Notes: generated by a model from the letters alone, not told the origin. 64,000 nt of DNA from Martinezella rhizogenes (GCA_013322215.1 JAAMEZ010000022.1:124001-188000), one strand, 5' to 3'; shown: positions 40,174 to 52,338, numbered from the stretch's first letter. Made by a program: numbers and translations.

Positions 40174-40740
40174 GTGCCCGTGGCAGACACATCCCAGCAT
40201 GTTTCTGGTGTCGCAGAACGATATGCCTCGTCGCTGTTCGAATTGGCCCTTGAAGAGGGTTCCGTACCGGCAGTGACCGCCGATCTCGATCGGTTCCAAG
40301 CCATGCTCGACGAAAGCGAAGATCTGAAGCGTTTCGTCCTCAGCCCGGTCTTTTCGGCTGAAGAGCAGGTCGGCGCGATTGAGGCGCTGGCAAAGAAGGC
40401 CGGCTTCGGCGCCTATGTCACCAATTTTCTGAAGCTTGTGGCCAGCAACCGGCGCCTTTTTGCGCTGCCGGGCATGATCAAGGCTTTCCGCATCATCGCC
40501 GCTCAGCATCGCGGCGAGATTTCTGCCGAGGTCACCTCGGCCCATGCGCTGACCCCGGCGCAGGAAGATGAATTGAAGGCGGCGCTGAAGGGCGTCACCG
40601 GCAAGGACGTGGCGATTGTCGTCACCGTCGATCCGTCGATCCTTGGCGGCCTGATCGTCAAGGTCGGTTCGCGTCAGATCGATACGTCCCTTCGCACCAA
40701 ACTCTCCACCCTTAAGCTTGCATTGAAAGAGGTCGGCTGA
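40174..40740 (+). CDS. atpH: ATP synthase F1 delta subunit
   Basis: Joins F1 to the peripheral stalk of ATP synthase. I place the start at the GTG at 40174 (AGGGA six bases ahead), giving 188 residues beginning [24 protein letters not shown], like other rhizobial delta subunits; codons upstream to 40144 are in frame but unconserved. The C-terminal [26 protein letters not shown] stretch is diagnostic. The stop codon shares its A with the atpA start. Confidence 0.94.
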   Translation: MPVADTSQHVSGVAERYASSLFELALEEGSVPAVTADLDRFQAMLDESEDLKRFVLSPVFSAEEQVGAIEALAKKAGFGAYVTNFLKLVASNRRLFALPGMIKAFRIIAAQHRGEISAEVTSAHALTPAQEDELKAALKGVTGKDVAIVVTVDPSILGGLIVKVGSRQIDTSLRTKLSTLKLALKEVG

Positions 40741-42269
40741 TGGATATCCGCGCCGCGGAAATTTCCGCAATTCTGAAAGATCAGATCAAAAACTTCGGCA
40801 AGGAAGCTGAAGTCTCCGAAGTCGGCCAGGTTCTCTCCGTCGGTGACGGTATCGCCCGCGTCTACGGTCTGGACAACGTTCAGGCCGGCGAAATGGTCGA
40901 ATTCCCCGGCGGCATCCGCGGCATGGCGCTGAACCTCGAAGCCGACAATGTCGGTGTCGTTATCTTCGGCTCCGACCGCGACATCAAGGAAGGCGACACC
41001 GTCAAGCGCACCGGCGCGATCGTTGACGTTCCGGTCGGTCCGGAACTGCTCGGCCGCGTTGTCGACGCGCTCGGCAACCCGATCGACGGCAAGGGTCCGA
41101 TCAACGCGACCCGCCGTTCGCGCGTCGACGTCAAGGCTCCGGGCATCATTCCGCGCAAGTCGGTTCATGAGCCGATGTCGACCGGCCTCAAGGCCATCGA
41201 CGCTCTGATCCCGGTTGGCCGCGGCCAGCGCGAGCTCGTCATCGGCGACCGCCAGACCGGCAAGACCGCCATCATTCTCGACACGATCCTGAACCAGAAG
41301 GCCATCCACGATGCAGGTCCGGACAGCGAAAAGCTGTACTGCGTCTACGTCGCTGTCGGCCAGAAGCGTTCGACCGTCGCCCAGTTCGTCAAGGTTCTCG
41401 AAGAGCGCGGCGCTCTGAAGTACTCGATCATCGTTGCTGCGACGGCTTCCGATCCGGCTCCGATGCAGTTCCTGGCTCCGTTCGCCGGTTGCGCCATGGG
41501 CGAATACTTCCGCGACAACGCCCAGCACGCCCTGATCGGCTATGACGACCTGTCCAAGCAGGCCGTTGCCTATCGTCAGATGTCGCTGCTGCTGCGCCGC
41601 CCGCCGGGCCGCGAAGCTTATCCGGGCGACGTTTTCTACCTGCACTCGCGCCTCCTCGAGCGCGCTGCCAAGATGAACGACGAGAAGGGCGCTGGTTCGC
41701 TCACCGCTCTGCCGGTCATCGAAACGCAGGGTAACGACGTTTCGGCCTTCATTCCGACCAACGTGATCTCGATCACCGACGGCCAGATCTTCCTCGAAAC
41801 CGACCTGTTCTATCAGGGTATCCGTCCGGCCGTTAACGTCGGTCTGTCGGTTTCGCGCGTCGGCTCGTCCGCTCAGATCAAGGCGATGAAGCAGGTTGCA
41901 GGCTCGATCAAGGGTGAACTCGCCCAGTATCGCGAAATGGCCGCCTTCGCCCAGTTCGGTTCCGACCTCGATGCCGCGACGCAGCGCCTGCTGAACCGCG
42001 GTGCCCGCCTGACCGAACTCCTGAAGCAGCCGCAGTTCTCGCCGCTGAAGACGGAAGAGCAGGTTGCTGTGATCTTTGCCGGCGTCAACGGCTACCTCGA
42101 CAAGCTGCCTGTTGCCCAGGTCGGCAAGTTCGAGCACGGCTTCCTGTCGTACCTCCGCTCGGAAGGTAAGGAAATCCTCGACACCATCCGCACCGAAAAG
42201 GCCATCAGCGACGCGACGAAGGGCAAGCTCACGGCTGCTCTCGACAGCTTCGCCAAGTCTTTCGCGTAA
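40740..42269 (+). CDS. atpA: ATP synthase F1 alpha subunit
   Basis: Non-catalytic nucleotide-binding subunit of F1. The 509-residue protein has Walker A GDRQTGKT (169-176), the [24 protein letters not shown] segment and [17 protein letters not shown] near 362-378 with the conserved Arg that reaches the beta catalytic site. The start overlaps the atpH stop by one base (TGATG). Confidence 0.98.
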   Translation: MDIRAAEISAILKDQIKNFGKEAEVSEVGQVLSVGDGIARVYGLDNVQAGEMVEFPGGIRGMALNLEADNVGVVIFGSDRDIKEGDTVKRTGAIVDVPVGPELLGRVVDALGNPIDGKGPINATRRSRVDVKAPGIIPRKSVHEPMSTGLKAIDALIPVGRGQRELVIGDRQTGKTAIILDTILNQKAIHDAGPDSEKLYCVYVAVGQKRSTVAQFVKVLEERGALKYSIIVAATASDPAPMQFLAPFAGCAMGEYFRDNAQHALIGYDDLSKQAVAYRQMSLLLRRPPGREAYPGDVFYLHSRLLERAAKMNDEKGAGSLTALPVIETQGNDVSAFIPTNVISITDGQIFLETDLFYQGIRPAVNVGLSVSRVGSSAQIKAMKQVAGSIKGELAQYREMAAFAQFGSDLDAATQRLLNRGARLTELLKQPQFSPLKTEEQVAVIFAGVNGYLDKLPVAQVGKFEHGFLSYLRSEGKEILDTIRTEKAISDATKGKLTAALDSFAKSFA

Positions 42270-42298
42270 TCGGGCTCAAGCTCTAGGACGGACCAAGG

Positions 42299-44637
<2,339 letters not shown>

Positions 44638-44714
44638 TCAGGCCAACCCATCGGCGCGCGGCTTTGCCCGCGCGCCCTTGCCTTGCGAATAAGACAATCG
44701 AGAAGTGACGGGCC

Positions 44715-45122
44715 ATGGCTGACAATTTCAATTTCGAACTGGTTTCTCCGGAGCGTCTGCTGCTGTCGGAACAGGTTATCGATGTCGTCATCCCCGCGAG
44801 CGAAGGCGAGATGACCGTCATGGCGAACCACGCGCCGACCATGACCACCATCAAGCCTGGTGTCGTCAAGGTGCATTCGGCTTCGGGCAAGAAGCAGGAC
44901 TACGTCGTTTTCGGCGGTTTCGCCGACATCCTGCCGACCGGCTGCACGCTGCTCGCCGAATCCGCCGTTCCGGTCGAAGACATGAGCCGCGACGAGCTGG
45001 ACCGCCGCATCAATGCCGCCAAGGCCGAGCTTGAGGATGCCGAGCATCACGAGCACAAGTCGCGCCTGGAGCATTTCATCATGGAACTCTCGCATCTGCG
45101 CGGCTCGATCCCTCAGGATTGA
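44715..45122 (+). CDS. atpC: ATP synthase F1 epsilon subunit
   Basis: Inhibitory/rotor subunit of F1. The 135-residue protein starts MADNFNFELVSPERLLLSEQV, has the beta-sandwich signature VVIPASEGEMTVMANHAPTMTTIKPG, and a C-terminal helical hairpin (about 88-130). Last gene of the operon, followed by a strong terminator. Confidence 0.96.
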   Translation: MADNFNFELVSPERLLLSEQVIDVVIPASEGEMTVMANHAPTMTTIKPGVVKVHSASGKKQDYVVFGGFADILPTGCTLLAESAVPVEDMSRDELDRRINAAKAELEDAEHHEHKSRLEHFIMELSHLRGSIPQD

Positions 45123-45150
45123 TGAGATCCAAACATCGATGAGTGAGATG

Positions 45151-45176
45151 AAAGCGGTCCTACGGGCCGCTTTTTT
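45151..45176 (+). terminator. Rho-independent terminator of the atp operon
   Basis: Stem AAAGCGGTCC (45151-45160) with 45164-45173 (one T-G pair), three-base loop, followed by a run of T. It lies 28 bases after the atpC stop. Confidence 0.9.
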
Positions 45177-45187
45177 GTTTGAAGACC

Positions 45188-45445
45188 CAGGCCGTCCTCG
45201 CCCTTCGAGGCTTCGACTTGCAGTCTCCGCACCTCAGGGTGAGGATGGGGCGAACTCCGAACATAAGCCGGCTCCTATGGCATGGGACCAGCTTCGTGGA
45301 TGGGTCTTGTTCGGGAGGTCAGCCCTCATGGTGAGGCGCGCAGGCTCCCGAGCTCGTCGAAGGAGCCGGAGCCTCGAACCACGAGGGCGGGTGAGGAGCG
45401 ACTGCAACTCTCGTCTGTCGAAGCGAACGCGGCGATCCCTTTGAA
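45188..45445. repeat. Palindromic repeat block downstream of atpC
   Basis: The 329-bp gap between atpC and the LysR gene holds no gene but several imperfect palindromes with CCTCAGGGTGAGG and CCCTCATGGTGAGG-like arms. The clearest is 45323-45387, where CCCTCATGGT pairs with ACCACGAGGG and GGCTCC with GGAGCC. Such arms are familiar from repeat families of alphaproteobacterial intergenic regions. Mobility or copy number cannot be judged here. Confidence 0.6.
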
Positions 45446-45451
45446 GCCGTA

Positions 45452-46357
45452 TCAGGCCTGTTGCCCCTCCAGCAGGAACCGGTGCAGCTGGGCGGCTTCC
45501 GGAGACAGCGAGCGAAAGCGCGGCGCACCGAGATAATATCCAAAGCCGCTATCGACGCGATCGTTGCCAACGGTGACGAGCGCACCGGATTGCAGATACT
45601 CCTCGATGAGGCCGAGGCTGCCGAGCGCTATGCCTTCGCCTCTAAGAGCGGCCTCTACCGCCATGATATAGGTGGAGAATGACAGTCGCGGCCTCGGCAG
45701 CTTGCCCTTCAGGGGATCGCCGATGCGGCCGAACCATTGGCGGAAGCTGATCCAGTAGGCGTTGGCGCGTTCGTAATCGATGAGATCGAGCCCGGCGATA
45801 TCGACTGCCGTCAGCGCCTGCGGGTCGAGGCCACGAACTGACAGGTAGTCGGGTGAGGCGATCGGCACCAGCACTTCCTTCAAGAGCGGCGTCAGGCTCC
45901 AGCGCGGATGTTCTCCGGTGGAATAGATGATGATGAGATCGTTGTTCTCCGAGGCGAGTTCGGAATGGACGTCCGTGGTCAGCAGGCGAACAGAGATGCC
46001 GGGGCTCTCCTTGCCGAAATCCCTGAGCCGCTTCCCGAGCCAGAGATGCGAGATCGAGCCGCTCGCGGCGATCGAAATGATCTCGCCCGTGCCTGCACGA
46101 AAGGGCTCGAGGCTTTCCTCCAGATATTCCAGTGTTGCGCGCACGCGCTGAAACAGCCGCTCGCCATCCGGCGTCAGTGCAAGGTTCCGGCCGCGTCGGG
46201 TAAAGAGCGTCGCGCCCAGGTGATCCTCCAGCCCCTTGATGCGCCGACTGACGGCGGCCTGGGTGATGTTCAGTTCCCGGCCGGCACGGGAAAAATTCAT
46301 GGCGCGCGCGGCTGCATCGAACACGCGGAAGGCTTCCAGTGGAATTTTCTCTAACAT
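45452..46357 (-). CDS. LysR family regulator (GcvA-like)
   Basis: Transcription factor of 301 residues: N-terminal winged HTH (about 1-65, with FDAAARAMNFSRAGRELNITQAAVSRRIKGLEDHL-type helix pattern) and a substrate-binding effector domain (about 90-297). The sequence resembles the GcvA/AmpR branch. It is divergent from the Fe-alcohol dehydrogenase gene, with a 117-bp gap, so it probably controls the 46475-50305 gene set and itself. The effector is unknown. Confidence 0.88.
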   Translation of the reverse strand: MLEKIPLEAFRVFDAAARAMNFSRAGRELNITQAAVSRRIKGLEDHLGATLFTRRGRNLALTPDGERLFQRVRATLEYLEESLEPFRAGTGEIISIAASGSISHLWLGKRLRDFGKESPGISVRLLTTDVHSELASENNDLIIIYSTGEHPRWSLTPLLKEVLVPIASPDYLSVRGLDPQALTAVDIAGLDLIDYERANAYWISFRQWFGRIGDPLKGKLPRPRLSFSTYIMAVEAALRGEGIALGSLGLIEEYLQSGALVTVGNDRVDSGFGYYLGAPRFRSLSPEAAQLHRFLLEGQQA

Positions 46358-46371
46358 CGTCTCTCCATAAC

Positions 46372-46419
46372 TTCAGATCATCAATATTCCCAATAATTGC
46401 CCGGATTTGAAGATCTGAA
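46372..46419. promoter_or_regulatory. Inverted repeat in the LysR/dehydrogenase gap
   Basis: TTCAGATC (46372-46379) and GATCTGAA (46412-46419) form widely spaced dyad arms between the divergent genes, a position where LysR proteins usually bind. The spacing of 32 bases is larger than a single LysR box. Confidence 0.4.
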
Positions 46420-46474
46420 ATTGTGATGCAGGATCGTGGGTATCAAATCAGCCGCTTTTCCAAGGTGATCCCGC

Positions 46475-47620
46475 GTGTCTTTTTCCATTTCCGCCATTCC
46501 TGACATTCGTTTCGGCGAGGGTGCGCTCTCCGGCCTTGCCGCTGCGGTCAAATCCTTCGATGGCGTCGGTACGGTTCTGCTTGTCATCGATGCCTTCCTG
46601 GCGCAGTCCGGCCTTGCCGCCAAGATCAGCGCCGATCTTGCCGAAGCGGGCGTGAGGACGCAGGTCTTTTCCGATTTTGCCGGCGAGCCAAAACTTTCGC
46701 ATCTGTATGCGGCGATCGAAGCCGGGCAGGGGGCGGATATGGTGATCGGCATCGGCGGCGGCTCGGCGCTCGATATCGGCAAGATCGTCGCCTGCTGCAT
46801 CGCTTCGGGCGAAGATCCGATGCATTATGCGCTGGCGGCCAACCCGCTGCCGAAGAATCCGCTGAAGAAGATCATGATCCCGACCACGGCCGGCACGGGT
46901 TCGGAAACATCGGCCACGAATATCTTCGCGGGACCTGAAGGCAAGAAGCTCTGGATCTGGGGACCGGAGACGAAGGCCGATCTCGTCATTCTCGATCCGG
47001 CACTGACGAAGACCCTGCCCGCCAGCCTGACGGCATGGTGCGGTCTCGACGCTTTCATCCATGCCTTCGAAGCAGCCACGAACCGCAACACCCATCGCGG
47101 TGCACAGTTCTATGCGCATCAGGCGCTGCAGCTGCTGACCGGTGCGCTGGAAACGGCCGTGAAGCAGCCCGATGATATGGCCGCTCGCGGCGATGTGCTG
47201 CTCGGCTCCTGCTTTGGCGGAATTGCCATCGACAATTGCGGCACGGCGATTGCGCACAATATCAGCCATGCGCTGGCGGGCCTTGGTCCCGTTCACCATG
47301 GTCTTGCAACCGCACTCGGCTTCGAAGCGACGCTTCCATGGCTCGTGGAATCGGATACGGCAGATCTGAACGCCGCTGCCAAGGCCTGCGGCCTTGAGAG
47401 CGCCGCCGAACTGCCCGCTTTCGTCTCCGACTGGATGGATCGCTGCGGCATTGTCCGTTCGCTGCCCGCGGCCTTCAAGCCGTTCGACGAAGCTGATCTC
47501 GCCCGCGAAATGCGTGCGCCGGAAAACCAGCCCATGCGGCGCTCGACGATCCGAGACGTGACGGATGCCGATATCGACCGCTTTGCCGCCGCCGTCATGG
47601 CGCTGCCGAAAGGAATTTGA
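46475..47620 (+). CDS. Iron-containing alcohol dehydrogenase
   Basis: Group III (Fe-dependent) alcohol dehydrogenase, 381 residues, GTG start with AAGGTGA upstream. NAD-binding motif GIGGGSALDIGK is near 91-102, PTTAGTGSETSATNIF near 134 is typical, and metal ligands lie in the CGLDAFIHAFEA (about 190-201) and HNISHALAGLGPVHHGLA (about 255-272) segments. Oxidises or reduces an alcohol/aldehyde pair; substrate unknown. The next gene, an aldehyde dehydrogenase, starts one base after its stop, so the two likely act in series. Confidence 0.9.
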   Translation: MSFSISAIPDIRFGEGALSGLAAAVKSFDGVGTVLLVIDAFLAQSGLAAKISADLAEAGVRTQVFSDFAGEPKLSHLYAAIEAGQGADMVIGIGGGSALDIGKIVACCIASGEDPMHYALAANPLPKNPLKKIMIPTTAGTGSETSATNIFAGPEGKKLWIWGPETKADLVILDPALTKTLPASLTAWCGLDAFIHAFEAATNRNTHRGAQFYAHQALQLLTGALETAVKQPDDMAARGDVLLGSCFGGIAIDNCGTAIAHNISHALAGLGPVHHGLATALGFEATLPWLVESDTADLNAAAKACGLESAAELPAFVSDWMDRCGIVRSLPAAFKPFDEADLAREMRAPENQPMRRSTIRDVTDADIDRFAAAVMALPKGI

Positions 47621-47621
47621 A

Positions 47622-49121
47622 ATGACCAAGAACTACACGCGCGATTATTGGGAAAGTGTTCTTTCCGGCCTCAAGCCGGAAGGGCGTCATTTCATAAACG
47701 GTGCCCATCGCGCCGCGGCCTCGGGCGAGACCTTCACCCGCATCCGCCCGATGGATGGCAAGCCCGGCGCTGAGCTCGCGCGCGGCAATGCGGCGGATAT
47801 AGACGCTGCCGTCGCTTCCGCTCGCGCCGCCTTCGAGAGCGGCATCTGGCGCAAGAAGGAGCCGCTGGAAAAGAAGAAGATCATGCTGAAATGGGCCGAT
47901 CTCATTCGCGCCCATGGCGACGAGCTGGCCATGCTCGAGACGATCGATGTCGGCAAGCCGGTCATGGCGTCGCTTGGTGTCGACGTGCGTCTCTGCGCCG
48001 ACGGTATCCAGTTCTACGGCGAAATGATCGACAAGATGTATGACGAGATCGCGCCGACCGGCCCGAATGCCCGCGCATTGGTCCGTAAAGTGCCGCTCGG
48101 GGTCATCGGGGCGATCACGCCCTGGAATTATCCGATGATCATCGATGCCTGGAAGCTCGGGCCGGCGATCGCGGCTGGCAACTCCGTCGTGCTGAAGCCG
48201 GCCGAGCAGTCCTCGCTTTCGGCGATCCGTCTTGCTGAGCTTGCAGTCGAAGCAGGCCTGCCGGCGGGTGTCTTCAATGTGGTGACGGGTTACGGCGAAG
48301 AGACCGGCAAGCCGCTGGCGCTGCACATGGATGTGGACATGATCGCGTTTACCGGCTCCACCGAAGTCGGCAAGCTGATCATGGGCTATGCGGCGCAATC
48401 GAACGTCAAGCGCGTGGCACTGGAACTTGGCGGCAAGTCGCCGCTGGTCGTCTTCGAAGATGCCGACCTCGATGCCGCGGCCGTCGCGGCCGCCTGGGGC
48501 TGCTTCTACAATTCCGGCGAGACCTGCCATGCTTCGACCCGCCTGATCGTGCAGCGCTCGGTGCAGGACAGGCTGATCGAGAAGATCGAGGCGGTCACTC
48601 GCTCCGATATCGCGCTCAAGCATCCGCTCGATCCTTCGGCGCAGATCGGCGCCCTGATCGAGGAAGAGCACATGAACAAGGTACTGGCGATGATCGCGGC
48701 TGGCGAGAAGGAAGGCGCGCGCCGTGCCTTCGGCGCCGAGCGCGTCCTGAGCGAAACCGGCGGCTATTATGTGTCGCCGGGCGTCTTCGTCGACATGACC
48801 AACGACATGAGCTTGGCGCGGCAGGAAATCTTCGGTCCGGTGCTGGCAGCCATTCCCTTCGACACTGAAGAGGAAGCGCTAGAGATTGCCAACGACACGA
48901 TCTACGGGTTGGCCGGCGCCGTCTTTACCAAGGACATGAACCGGGCTCACCGCTTTTCCGAAGAGATCCATGCCGGTACGGTGTGGATCAACACCTATGA
49001 CATGTCGAACTTCGCAACGCCGTTCGGCGGTTTCAAGCAGTCCGGCTTCGGCCGCGACCGCTCGGTGCATGCGATCGACAAATATTGCGATTACAAAACG
49101 ATCTGGCAGCAGTTCGGCTGA
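47622..49121 (+). CDS. Aldehyde dehydrogenase family protein
   Basis: NAD(P)-dependent aldehyde dehydrogenase of 499 residues, from the ATG at 47622 with GAAAGGA upstream. TPWNYPMIIDAWKLGPAIAAGNSVVLKPAEQ-type cofactor region lies near 165-196, catalytic Glu in LELGGKSPLVVF near 267, and catalytic Cys in NSGETCHASTRL near 305. The sequence is closest in feel to PuuC/betaine-aldehyde type enzymes. It oxidises an aldehyde, probably that made by the preceding alcohol dehydrogenase; the substrate is inferred only as unknown. Confidence 0.9.
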   Translation: MTKNYTRDYWESVLSGLKPEGRHFINGAHRAAASGETFTRIRPMDGKPGAELARGNAADIDAAVASARAAFESGIWRKKEPLEKKKIMLKWADLIRAHGDELAMLETIDVGKPVMASLGVDVRLCADGIQFYGEMIDKMYDEIAPTGPNARALVRKVPLGVIGAITPWNYPMIIDAWKLGPAIAAGNSVVLKPAEQSSLSAIRLAELAVEAGLPAGVFNVVTGYGEETGKPLALHMDVDMIAFTGSTEVGKLIMGYAAQSNVKRVALELGGKSPLVVFEDADLDAAAVAAAWGCFYNSGETCHASTRLIVQRSVQDRLIEKIEAVTRSDIALKHPLDPSAQIGALIEEEHMNKVLAMIAAGEKEGARRAFGAERVLSETGGYYVSPGVFVDMTNDMSLARQEIFGPVLAAIPFDTEEEALEIANDTIYGLAGAVFTKDMNRAHRFSEEIHAGTVWINTYDMSNFATPFGGFKQSGFGRDRSVHAIDKYCDYKTIWQQFG

Positions 49122-49134
49122 GAGATCGATATCG

Positions 49135-49162
49135 GCATGATCCTTTTCGAAGGATCATGCCC
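49135..49162 (+). repeat. 12-bp perfect hairpin with TTCG loop
   Basis: GGCATGATCCTT (49135-49146), loop TTCG, AAGGATCATGCC (49151-49162) between the aldehyde dehydrogenase and enolase-superfamily genes. A UUCG tetraloop makes a very stable RNA hairpin; it resembles rhizobial intergenic palindromes. Confidence 0.7.
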
Positions 49163-49183
49163 GGAGGATTAAGGGGAGCCACA

Positions 49184-50305
49184 ATGAGCAAGATCGTTTC
49201 CATCGAAATCACGCATCATCGCCTGCCGCTCGATCCGGCGTTCAAGGCAAGCTGGGATGGTCGCCCACGCAAGCATTTCGATGCGACCATCGTGCGGGTC
49301 CGGGATGATGAGGGTCGCGAAGGCATCGGCTCCGGCGACCTGATGAAAGGTTTCGAGGGGCACGAGGATCTGTTCATCGGGCAGGATCCGCGGCACGTCG
49401 AGCGGCACTATGAAGTCCTGTCGCACATCAACTTCCACTACGGCCGCTGCTGGCCGATGGATCTGGCGCTGTGGGACCTTTCCGGAAAGATCACCGGCGA
49501 GCCCGTTTGGCGGATGCTCGGCGGCCGCGCCAGCCGCGTGCGGCTCTATGCCTCCTCCGGCGTGTTGCGCGAACCCTCCGATATGGCCGAACAGGCCGAG
49601 CGCTATATCGATGAAGGCTTTCCGGCCATGAAGGTGCGCTTCTCCTCGTCTTCGGGCGGGCGCGGCGGCTGGCGTGAGGACGTCAAGGCGCTGGAAGCGA
49701 TCCGCGCCCGTGTCGGCGACCGGCTGGAGTTGATGGTCGACTGCAATCAGGGTTGGCGCATGCCCTGGGACACGACCTTGTCCTGGACCTTCAAGGATGC
49801 GCTTGCCGTCGCCAGGGAATTGGAGCGGCTCGGTGTCTACTGGATGGAAGAGCCGCTTCACCGCTCCGACCGCAAGGGCATGAAGGAGTTGAAGCAGGCA
49901 ACGTCGGTGCGCATCGTCGGCGGCGAGATGACGCGCGAGCTCTACGAGTTCCGCGATATCATCGAGGAGCGTGCCTTCGATGTCATCCAGCCCGATGTCG
50001 CGCTCGTTGGCGGTATTACCGGTTGCCGGCGGCTGGCCTATCAGGCGCGCGAGGCGGGCGTGCAGTTCACGCCGCATTCCTGGACAAACGGTATCGGCGT
50101 GCTGGCCAATGCGCATCTGACGGCCGGTGTTGCCGACGCAGCCTGGCTCGAATATCCCTATGACAATCCGGAGTGGAGCGAAGCCCGCCGCGACTATCCG
50201 ATGGCCGCGCCGCTCAAGCACGATGCCGGCTGGCTCGATCTCGGCACCGCTCCGGGCCTCGGCATCGTTCTCGACGAAGAGCGCCTGAAGGCGACGCGCA
50301 TCTAA
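49184..50305 (+). CDS. Enolase superfamily enzyme (mandelate racemase/muconate lactonizing type)
   Basis: Protein of 373 residues from the ATG at 49184 (AGGGGAG ahead). It has an N-terminal capping domain (about 1-125) and a barrel with AMKVRFSS near 157 (Lys in a KxR version of the usual KxK), metal ligands in MVDCNQGW, WMEEPLHRSD and VGGEMTRE, Asp in VIQPDVALVGGIT and His in FTPHSWTNGIG. This is the mandelate-racemase pattern; sugar-acid dehydratase, cycloisomerase and racemase activities are all possible. It is the third gene after the dehydrogenases. Confidence 0.85.
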   Translation: MSKIVSIEITHHRLPLDPAFKASWDGRPRKHFDATIVRVRDDEGREGIGSGDLMKGFEGHEDLFIGQDPRHVERHYEVLSHINFHYGRCWPMDLALWDLSGKITGEPVWRMLGGRASRVRLYASSGVLREPSDMAEQAERYIDEGFPAMKVRFSSSSGGRGGWREDVKALEAIRARVGDRLELMVDCNQGWRMPWDTTLSWTFKDALAVARELERLGVYWMEEPLHRSDRKGMKELKQATSVRIVGGEMTRELYEFRDIIEERAFDVIQPDVALVGGITGCRRLAYQAREAGVQFTPHSWTNGIGVLANAHLTAGVADAAWLEYPYDNPEWSEARRDYPMAAPLKHDAGWLDLGTAPGLGIVLDEERLKATRI

Positions 50306-50344
50306 TGAACGCCTCCCGATCTTCCCTAGGATAGTACCGACCCG

Positions 50345-51556
50345 TCACGCAGTGGCGGGTTGCATGACCTTGCTTTCCCGTGTCCGCGCCCACTGAATGA
50401 CGGGCCGTTCGAGCAATACATAGCTCAACGTGCCGATGGCGAAGATGATGGTGGTTGCGATGAGGCTTGAAATTATCCAGCCGCCCAGCAAGTCGTCCGA
50501 GCCTGCGCCGAAGGACGAAGGGAAGAGCTGCGGCATCAAGGTCAGCACGATATCCTGCCAGATGTAGACGCCGAAGGAGATGGTGGCGACATAACGGCTC
50601 ACTGGATTATCCAGCAGTTTTGCCAGCAGCAGCGATTGCGGCAGCGTGCAGAGCGCGATCGCGACCGCTATGGGGAGCAGCGGGAATTGATAGGGAATAC
50701 CGAGCCAGGCATAGCCTTCCGCCGCGCCGCCGATCGACTGCGGCAGCTGCCATGCGCCCATAATAATCGCCAGCGCGCCGATGATGTCATAGATTACCGA
50801 GCGGCGGGCCAGGAGGGTGGTCTGGATGCCGGCGGCGAGCGCGCCGATCGCGAATATCGCGAAGAAGCCGAGGGGATTGTAGCGCGGCATCCACTCCTTG
50901 GCGCCGCCCTGGAAGCCATATTGCCAGCCCCGCCCGACATTGTCCGTCGGCAGATAGGTGACGACAAGCCAGTGGCCGACAAGTGCTATCGCGATGATGC
51001 CGATCCAGAGAAGGCGGCTGACGAAAGCGGAGCGCGATCTCAATTTCGGATGAAACAGCAGCAGGAAGCCGATCGGCAAGAGGACATAGCAGGTCGTCTC
51101 GAAGGGGATCGACCATAATGGTCCGTCACCCTGCACCGGGAAAAAGGTGCGCCAGTGCCATTGGCTCATCAGGAAGAAGCCGGCGATGTAGCGGCCGGCC
51201 AGCTCCGTATCGAGCGGAAAGCCGTAGATCGTGAAGCTGATCAGAAAGCCGACCGTCAGGGCGAACCAGAAACCTGGCAGAATGCGTGCTGCGCGGCGCA
51301 TGGCGTAGATCTTTAACGAAGGCAAGGGTTGGGCTCTATCCAGCGCCAGCCAGAAAGGGCGTGCAAGCAGAAAGCCGCTGAGGACGAAAAAGACCGAGAC
51401 GCCGTGATTGCCGAAGCGCGCGATTATGAAGGTTGTATCCAGATCCGGAGGGATCTTGTAGAAATTCATCCGGAGCACGAGATGGTGAACGAGCACCATC
51501 AGACATGCGACGGCGCGCATGAAATCCGCTCCTCCCAGCCGCTTTGCGTTCTCCAT
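50345..51556 (-). CDS. Acyltransferase family 3 membrane protein
   Basis: Integral-membrane acyltransferase of the OafA/YrhL-like family, 403 residues with about ten hydrophobic helices. Signatures are GGADFMRAVACLMVLVHHL at the N-terminus (conserved Arg and His), GVSVFFVLSGFLLARPFW near 53-70, and a C-terminal helix with ERPVIQWAR. Such proteins add acetyl or other acyl groups to cell-surface polysaccharide or lipid; the acceptor here is unknown. The gene is convergent with the enolase-superfamily gene, 39 bases between stops. Confidence 0.85.
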   Translation of the reverse strand: MENAKRLGGADFMRAVACLMVLVHHLVLRMNFYKIPPDLDTTFIIARFGNHGVSVFFVLSGFLLARPFWLALDRAQPLPSLKIYAMRRAARILPGFWFALTVGFLISFTIYGFPLDTELAGRYIAGFFLMSQWHWRTFFPVQGDGPLWSIPFETTCYVLLPIGFLLLFHPKLRSRSAFVSRLLWIGIIAIALVGHWLVVTYLPTDNVGRGWQYGFQGGAKEWMPRYNPLGFFAIFAIGALAAGIQTTLLARRSVIYDIIGALAIIMGAWQLPQSIGGAAEGYAWLGIPYQFPLLPIAVAIALCTLPQSLLLAKLLDNPVSRYVATISFGVYIWQDIVLTLMPQLFPSSFGAGSDDLLGGWIISSLIATTIIFAIGTLSYVLLERPVIQWARTRESKVMQPATA

Positions 51557-51634
51557 TCCCGTATCCGCCCGAGATCTCCTTCTATTGCGTTAGGTCATCA
51601 CGGCGGTTTCGGCAAGCGTGATCCTTGAAGGCAG

Positions 51635-51702
51635 GACGCCCGAACCCGTGGTGCCGGATCCGGGCGTCGAACCAATCTCCCGCACCTGCCAGAAACGGGA
51701 GA
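51635..51702 (-). terminator. Two hairpins downstream of the FMN reductase gene
   Basis: TCTCCCG/CGGGAGA (51676-51682 and 51696-51702) and GACGCCCG/CGGGCGTC (51635-51642 and 51661-51668) lie just past the stop at 51729 on the minus strand. No long T run follows; they may still end that transcript before the downstream acyltransferase gene. Confidence 0.45.
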
Positions 51703-51728
51703 TCGGATTCACAATGTTTCGGAATGGA

Positions 51729-52304
51729 TTAGGCGGCGGCGGAGCGATAGGGGCGCATGGTGCGCGCCGGCTTTAGGGCGTTGCTCCACCAGTTCAGCCG
51801 CGCGATCATGAGAACAAGCGATTTTCGCGCATCGAGCGGGTTTTCCAGCGTGCCGTCCTCGGCAAATCTGCCCCACGGATTGGCAAAGCTTACCGTATCG
51901 CGCACCGTCACCGTATGAAGTTCGGCAAAGACGAGCCGCAACTGTTCCACGGCGCGCAGGCCGCCGGAGATGCCGCCATAGGAAACGAAGGCGACAGGCT
52001 TGCCATGCCAGGGCTCGTAGACGAGATCGAGCACGAATTTCAGCGAGGCCGTGAAGCTGTGATTGTATTCGGGCGTGACGATGATGAAGGCATCCGCCTC
52101 TGAAAGCCGGTCGGAAAGGGCGCTGACGCCGGGATGCTCCCGATTGTGATGAAACGGCAGATCAAATTCGAGGGGATCGATCAGGTCGATATCGATGAGG
52201 GGATAGTGCGCCAGCTCGCGGGCCACCCAATTGACGACCCGGTCACACAAACGACCCGGGCGGGTGCTGCCATAGATGATCGCCAGCCGGGTTCTTTCGG
52301 TCAT
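51729..52304 (-). CDS. NADPH-dependent FMN reductase family protein
   Basis: Flavodoxin-like NAD(P)H:FMN/quinone reductase of 191 residues. The FMN phosphate motif is [13 protein letters not shown] (about 12-24), [15 protein letters not shown] near 76 and [15 protein letters not shown] near 108 are characteristic of the family. It is transcribed divergently from soxR, and its promoter contains the SoxR box at 52348-52365, so redox control is likely. Confidence 0.9.
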   Translation of the reverse strand: MTERTRLAIIYGSTRPGRLCDRVVNWVARELAHYPLIDIDLIDPLEFDLPFHHNREHPGVSALSDRLSEADAFIIVTPEYNHSFTASLKFVLDLVYEPWHGKPVAFVSYGGISGGLRAVEQLRLVFAELHTVTVRDTVSFANPWGRFAEDGTLENPLDARKSLVLMIARLNWWSNALKPARTMRPYRSAAA

Positions 52305-52338
52305 GTCATGCTCCTGCTTTACGCGGTTCGGAGCTCGG

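Noticed and set aside
45185..45450. Small genes in the gap after atpC
   Set aside because: Open frames there coincide with palindromic repeats and have no ribosome site or homologous features; the region is better read as repeats.
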